Shown here: positions 13,568 to 17,946 of the stretch, piece after piece
Position numbering within the stretch: position 1 is the first letter of the stretch
How the letters are laid out: each line of letters starts with the position of its first letter
Assembly (NCBI GenBank): GCA_019322455.1
Contig: JAHWIT010000169.1
Location: forward strand, 1 to 17,946
Direction of reading: 5' to 3'
Length of the DNA: 17,946 nt
DNA from: Candidatus Woesearchaeota archaeon
Lineage (GTDB): Archaea; Nanobdellota; Nanobdellia; Woesearchaeales; WJKL01
Translations under genes and position numbers: made by a program
Notes under the pieces: generated by a model
The model's database searches: none
What the model was told of the DNA's origin: nothing
The model's input: the letters and a program-made list of their open reading frames with translations, nothing else

Positions 13568-15171
13568 CAGATCAAACATTAACTTACCATAATAGAAGAT
13601 TTTTAGAGATTTTGAAAGAGAGATTTGGAAAAAAGTTAGGTATTGGTACAAAAGAAAAGAAATATAATCCTAAGCATGAAATAAGCCATAATCCTAAAAA
13701 GGCTACTGTTAAAGCACAGCCCAAACAACAGCCAAAAACCCTTGAGCTTGTTTTACCTTCAAAGAAAAGGATAGCAACAGCAGGACCAAGGGGGATATGT
13801 CATGATGTTTATGACTATTTACAAAAAACAGCATTAGTTATGGCTCCTGAAAAGGATATTCATTTAGGAAATATAAGACATATAAATTTGAATGACGCTG
13901 GCAGTGAAAAACAGATTGTATCAGATATATCATATAATTCATTTATGCTTTTTTCACATTTAGCTTGTTTGATGAATCAGGGAACTGTTTTTTATCAAGG
14001 AACTCCTGGAGCATCAAAGACAAGCATTGCAAAGTTAGTTGCACATCATATTTATGGAATTTCTTTAGATAGTATTGAGAAGGCTACAATAAAAGGTCAT
14101 GAAGGAATTAGTGATACAGATATGTTAGCTATGCTGGATATGGGATTATTGATTAAAGAAGGAAAAGAGGTTCCTCGTGCAAGACCATTTGTCAAGTCAA
14201 TGGTAAGGATTATTGATGAGGTTAACAGATTAGGACCTCAGCAAAGAAATATGCTTTATTCAATTGCTTCTGACGGAGAGGTTGAATACAGGGGAAAAAT
14301 ATTCAAAGCACCGCAAGGTCCGTTATTTGCAACTGCTAATTATGCTGATGCTGGAAATAGTGAATTAGAAGTTCCTTTTTTAGATAGATTAGATGTGCAG
14401 ATTGAAGCAAGCTCACTGAATCCATGGTATATAGAGCTTTTCAGCAATAGAAAAAATAAAAATCTAAAAAGAGAATTAGAAAATATTGTAAACAGCAAGC
14501 CATCTTCATTATCAGTTGAGGATTTCAGGCAGGCAAGACATGAAATTAGTGGTATGAAGTTTAGCGAGGAAGCTATGTCAAAGCTTGCTTATTTTATTGC
14601 AGAAATCAATTACTGCTTTATGGCTAGAAAAGAGGTAAGCAAAAAGAAAAAGGGATTAGCTTCAAGGGTTAAGCCTGGAAATGCCTTATGCAGTAAATGC
14701 ACTCATTATTCTGCCAGCGGAGATAACTTATGTTATATGACTGAGAATGAGATAACTCCAAGAAGTGTAAGAGCTATTTTCAATTTTACATCAGGGCTTG
14801 CATGGTGGCTGGGAAAGAAAGAAGTTGGATTAGAGGAATTAAGAGCTGTTATTCCTTATACATTAAGCCATAAATTAGTTCCAACAGACAAGGCTGTACA
14901 GGCTGATGCTTTTTATGAAAATGACAGGCCTGCTTTTGTTGCTGAGCTGTTTGAAAAAGCAGAAAGAACATATGATTTGGCTGCGCAGAAAGCGCCTGTT
15001 ATTGAAAAATTAACAAGAATAGTGTATGATGTCTATAGACATGGAGATAAATCAAATGTCAGCAAGAAAGAAGTTATGGATATGATAAATAATGAAGTTT
15101 CAAATATAGATTCTCCTGCAAAGTTTTCACTTTCAACAGCACTTTATGATGTAGCTGAAAGATTAAAATGA
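13564..15171 (+). CDS. MoxR-type AAA+ ATPase with cysteine knuckle, 535 aa
   Basis: MoxR hallmarks are all readable: Walker A GTPGASKT (146-153), Walker B RIIDEVNR with D218 and E219, the QQRNMLYSIASDGEVEYRG-type segment following it, sensor 1 ATANYAD with N259, and sensor 2 TPRSVRA with R400. MoxR ATPases are hexameric chaperones that act with VWA-domain partners, and such a partner follows at once, overlapping by 4 bases. Residues 1-75 are a basic, probably flexible tail. An insert, CSKCTHYSASGDNLC with C376, C379, H381 and C390, lies just before sensor 2 and could bind zinc or an iron-sulfur cluster. It should be cytoplasmic. The family call is firm; the substrate is unknown. Confidence 0.9.
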   Translation: MTDQTLTYHNRRFLEILKERFGKKLGIGTKEKKYNPKHEISHNPKKATVKAQPKQQPKTLELVLPSKKRIATAGPRGICHDVYDYLQKTALVMAPEKDIHLGNIRHINLNDAGSEKQIVSDISYNSFMLFSHLACLMNQGTVFYQGTPGASKTSIAKLVAHHIYGISLDSIEKATIKGHEGISDTDMLAMLDMGLLIKEGKEVPRARPFVKSMVRIIDEVNRLGPQQRNMLYSIASDGEVEYRGKIFKAPQGPLFATANYADAGNSELEVPFLDRLDVQIEASSLNPWYIELFSNRKNKNLKRELENIVNSKPSSLSVEDFRQARHEISGMKFSEEAMSKLAYFIAEINYCFMARKEVSKKKKGLASRVKPGNALCSKCTHYSASGDNLCYMTENEITPRSVRAIFNFTSGLAWWLGKKEVGLEELRAVIPYTLSHKLVPTDKAVQADAFYENDRPAFVAELFEKAERTYDLAAQKAPVIEKLTRIVYDVYRHGDKSNVSKKEVMDMINNEVSNIDSPAKFSLSTALYDVAERLK

Positions 15172-16787
15172 TACAAACAATTGTAAGAGGACATAGAACA
15201 GTAGATTTTGATAGACCATGGAATAGAGCATATAGATTCTGCGGCAAACCAAGGGTTGCTCCTCCAGTTGTTCACACTAAAAAAGAAGAAGCAGACAAAG
15301 AAATGGGAGATGAGATTGCTTTTTTTGATATGCCTACATTAGAAACACATGTACATTATCCAAACTTAGTTTCAAAGGTAGGAGAAGGCTACTTAGAGCC
15401 TGTGTTTAAACATGAGTTGATTCATCATAAAGTATGCCCTCATGATTTACAAACAATGCTGCAGCTAATTGATCATGCTGACAGGATTGTAAGGAATATT
15501 AAGAAGGCAGAAACTATAGAAAATATTTTTGCAGATATGGTTGGAAACACAACTGCAATAAAAAAAAGAGATACTTCTATTCCTAAGCTTTACAAAAAGA
15601 TGTCAAAAGGCAGAGAAAAGGATAGATTCTGGAATATGTATATGAGAAGCTATGAGAAATTATGGGGAATTCAGGGGCTTGCAGTAAATGTTGATGAAAA
15701 GATGGAGGCTGATGCTAAAAAACTTGATGATATTATCAACAGATCATTAGGCAGTTCTGATAAATGGCCTGAAACTGTTGAAGATTTTGCAAGAGTAGTA
15801 GACAAGTATATGAAATCAAACAATAAACAAAAAGGAGGGCAATGCAATAATCAGCAGAAAAGTGTAGAAAAGAGTTTAATAGACAAGCACAAAGCAAAGG
15901 ATTTTGTGCCTTGTAAAAATAAAAAACCAGGCAAATTAGGAGAGGATGAAACATCAAAACAAATTAAAAAATATGCACAAAAAACAGATATGAAGCAATT
16001 CAAAAGAGTAATTGCTGGAACCGGCCTTGGAGACAGAGATAATGCAAAGAAATGGTTTTACAGCAGTTTGGCTGAAAAATATAAGATTCCTCCTCCTAGA
16101 AGAAAATTCAGCGGAGATTCATATAAATCTCATGACAGATGGAATGTAGGAAATAAGGTTAACAGCTTAGATGTTGTTAGATCTGTTTCAAGAGGAGGAA
16201 GACTGCTTCCAGGAGTTACAACAGAGAAACGAGTTGGAAAGAATGGAAGGGATAATGTAAAAAGTGAATATAGGGATCTTTTAATTGTAATAGATTCAAG
16301 TACAAGCATGCCAAATCCTAAGAGTTATCTTTCAATTCCTGTATTAAGCTGCACTGCTTTAGCGCATTCTGCATTGGATTATGGAAGAAAAGTAGCTGTA
16401 GTTGATTTTGCAGTGGATGTTGTAGTGTGTGGTTATACAATTGACAGGAATAAGATAGATGATACAATTACTACATACTTAAATCAAGGAACAAAGATAC
16501 CTGGAAGAAGAATACTTAATGTTGTGCAGTCTAATCCAAATCCCCAGCATATTGTAATTGTTTCTGACACCCAAATTCAGGATTTAGAAAAAGAGATTGG
16601 GTATTTAGGAAAAGCAATTAAAAAAGCAGGAGGAGGAACAATATTTCTTTATGGAAATAAAAGCAAAGGCACTGAGATGCTTGAAGCATTAGGCTATGAT
16701 GTAAAGAATACAACAACAGAAGGTGATTTATTGAGTATGACCCATGATCTAAACTGGAAATTATATGGTGATAAAAATGCAGCATAA
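15168..16787 (+). CDS. VWA-domain protein with N-terminal HExxH metallopeptidase-like region, 539 aa
   Basis: The C-terminal 180 residues form a VWA domain with a full MIDAS: DSSTS (376-380), T442 in the QGTKI stretch and D467 in VSDTQ. These residues bind a metal ion that mediates partner binding. In the N-terminal part, HELIH at 82-86 is an HExxH zinc-protease motif, followed by CPHD and by a helix with ENIFAD (118-123), where E118 or D123 could supply a third ligand. This order, HExxH domain then VWA, matches the DUF2201-type proteins that pair with MoxR ATPases. A charged, low-complexity middle (about 205-290) separates the domains. It overlaps the MoxR gene by 4 bases, so equal translation is likely. 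Peptidase activity is inferred, not shown. Confidence 0.85.
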   Translation: MIQTIVRGHRTVDFDRPWNRAYRFCGKPRVAPPVVHTKKEEADKEMGDEIAFFDMPTLETHVHYPNLVSKVGEGYLEPVFKHELIHHKVCPHDLQTMLQLIDHADRIVRNIKKAETIENIFADMVGNTTAIKKRDTSIPKLYKKMSKGREKDRFWNMYMRSYEKLWGIQGLAVNVDEKMEADAKKLDDIINRSLGSSDKWPETVEDFARVVDKYMKSNNKQKGGQCNNQQKSVEKSLIDKHKAKDFVPCKNKKPGKLGEDETSKQIKKYAQKTDMKQFKRVIAGTGLGDRDNAKKWFYSSLAEKYKIPPPRRKFSGDSYKSHDRWNVGNKVNSLDVVRSVSRGGRLLPGVTTEKRVGKNGRDNVKSEYRDLLIVIDSSTSMPNPKSYLSIPVLSCTALAHSALDYGRKVAVVDFAVDVVVCGYTIDRNKIDDTITTYLNQGTKIPGRRILNVVQSNPNPQHIVIVSDTQIQDLEKEIGYLGKAIKKAGGGTIFLYGNKSKGTEMLEALGYDVKNTTTEGDLLSMTHDLNWKLYGDKNAA

Positions 16788-17946
16788 AGATGAAGAAGAT
16801 CCAAACAAACTTATTGAAGAAGAATTTCAAAGAAGATACAAGACAAGAAATCTATTCAAGCCAAATGCAGGGCCTCCTTATCGACTAAGTGAAATTGAAA
16901 AAAGAGCAAGAGAATTAAAAAGAAGAAAAATAATTAGAAAGCCTAAAACTGAAGTCTCTAAAGGAAATGGAACCTATAAAAATAATACTCCAACTTGTGA
17001 GAATCAAGAAACAAAAAAGCCAGATTTTACTGAGCCTGAATTACCAATAATAAAGCCTGTTCCAAAATCAAGAAAAAAGAAAGAAAGTGAGGAGATTCCA
17101 CTAATAGATAAAAAAGAGGTTCCAGAATTACTTGAAGATAAGATTAAGACAACTCCTTTAGAGGTATCAGAGCCGTATGAGCAGGGAGATAATATTTATA
17201 GAGAATTATTGACTTATTTTCATTCAAATAAATTGTGTGGAGGAGATGTGATTCCTGTACTTGAAGAGGATGGAAATTGTATATTGTCAACTATAGGTGC
17301 TGCTTATGGATTGTCAATAATTGTACAAGGAAGAAGCAGAAGCGGAAAATCATTGATACTTGATGAGTTGAGCAGTATATTAACTTCAGTGTACAAGCTT
17401 AAGGTATGTTCTAATAAAAGTTTGTTTGGAAGTGCTGATACAATAAATGAGAATGATTTTTTGTATATATCAGAATATCAGGCTGCATTAGATGGTAATC
17501 CTGCTGTTAAAGAAGCAATAAAATTGATAACAGAAAACAAGGATGCAACAAATGACACAAATGGAAATATACAAAGGCTTTCAGGGCATTTGACTGTTCT
17601 TACAACAGGTGCTGATGAGAATAAGAAGATACAGAATATGGATGTTGAGGTTGCTGGAAGATTTATTAATTTGAAAACTAGTTCAAGCCCTGAAAAAACA
17701 AAAAGAATATGTGAATATCAAGACGGGCTTGAGATGGGTGTAATAAAGGATATTGAGTTTTCAAAGAAGAGATATGACAGATTAAAGCAGCATATAATGA
17801 ATGTTATTGATGATAAAAATACTAGTTTTGAGGATCCATTTGCTAAAGCATTTGCAAAGTTTCTTCCTGAAACTCAGAAATCAGTGTATTACAGAACATT
17901 GTATAAATCATTGATGAAGGCAAGTGCAAAATTTGACAGACCTAAC
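16777..17946 (+). CDS. P-loop ATPase, partial (runs off the right edge), at least 390 aa
   Basis: The frame is open from ATG 16777, overlapping the VWA stop by 11 bases, to the window end with no stop. Residues 1-140 are charged and proline-containing and probably flexible. A P-loop domain follows: IVQGRSRSGKS with Walker A GRSRSGKS (185-192), FLYISEYQ (about 228-235) as a Walker B with Glu in the catalytic place, a polar TDTN-containing region, TVLTTGADEN as sensor 1-like (about 272-281) and VAGRFINLKTS (about 292-302) with a possible arginine finger. The pattern resembles helicase/primase-associated ATPases of plasmids and conjugative elements more than MoxR, but this is an impression. It extends the four-gene ATPase/VWA set. 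The C-terminus is missing, so domain content there is unknown. Confidence 0.8.
   Translation, partial: MQHKDEEDPNKLIEEEFQRRYKTRNLFKPNAGPPYRLSEIEKRARELKRRKIIRKPKTEVSKGNGTYKNNTPTCENQETKKPDFTEPELPIIKPVPKSRKKKESEEIPLIDKKEVPELLEDKIKTTPLEVSEPYEQGDNIYRELLTYFHSNKLCGGDVIPVLEEDGNCILSTIGAAYGLSIIVQGRSRSGKSLILDELSSILTSVYKLKVCSNKSLFGSADTINENDFLYISEYQAALDGNPAVKEAIKLITENKDATNDTNGNIQRLSGHLTVLTTGADENKKIQNMDVEVAGRFINLKTSSSPEKTKRICEYQDGLEMGVIKDIEFSKKRYDRLKQHIMNVIDDKNTSFEDPFAKAFAKFLPETQKSVYYRTLYKSLMKASAKFDRPN

Noticed and set aside
1..17946. tRNA, rRNA, insertion sequences, integrase and att sites
   Set aside because: No tRNA-like or rRNA-like sequence, transposase, integrase or flanking duplications were seen while reading both strands.

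Overview
This window looks like a piece of an AT-rich archaeal genome, most likely from a small-genome DPANN lineage such as Woesearchaeota or Pacearchaeota. That is an inference from style; no rRNA or other marker gene is present. The archaeal signs are TATA boxes of the TTTATAT/TTTAAAT type, several of them 30-35 bases upstream of an ATG (leaderless transcription). Genes further from a promoter instead carry GGTGA or GGAGG Shine-Dalgarno (SD) sequences, and T-tracts stand in for terminators. No tRNA, rRNA, CRISPR array, insertion sequence or origin was recognised.

Layout. (1) 98-3200, plus strand: unknown genes, including a solo gene with a palindrome over its TATA box, a 109-aa protein, and a three-gene operon holding a Cys-rich protein, an unknown protein and a small zinc finger. 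(2) 3201-4169, minus strand: the only plausible housekeeping gene, a PP-loop ATPase with a C-terminal NFACT-R-like domain. (3) 4252-4566: a small unknown protein. (4) 4565 to the right edge: a 13-kb co-oriented accessory cluster of closely packed genes.

The cluster is tied together by a promoter module repeated five times with fixed spacing: GTTGTA-N8-TACAAC-N5-TTTATAT-N7-TTACT, at 4565, 4720, 8329, 9393 and 10352. The first copy drives a 32-aa leaderless ORF (4620-4718). The second precedes a leader of about 170 bases with four consecutive hairpins and a 9-base element complementary to the SD, then an ARPP-1-like protein (4946), two tandem paralogous proteins, a small hydrophobic protein, an Mrr-like PD-(D/E)xK nuclease (7127) and an unknown protein. 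Copies three to five drive four coiled-coil or helical proteins, a small membrane-anchored protein and a run of ATPase genes: an AAA ATPase with a GKN Walker A (11891), a MoxR-type AAA ATPase with a cysteine knuckle (13564), a protein with an N-terminal HExxH motif and a C-terminal VWA/MIDAS domain (15168), and a P-loop ATPase that runs off the window (16777).

How they may work together (inference): MoxR-VWA pairs usually act as a chaperone or remodelling engine. Here the pair sits with a restriction-type nuclease, an ARPP-1-like protein, a membrane-anchored small protein and large coiled-coil proteins under one common regulator. This fits an inducible conflict/defence or envelope-remodelling system that I do not recognise as a named system. 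No gene for the regulator that would bind the palindrome could be identified in the window.
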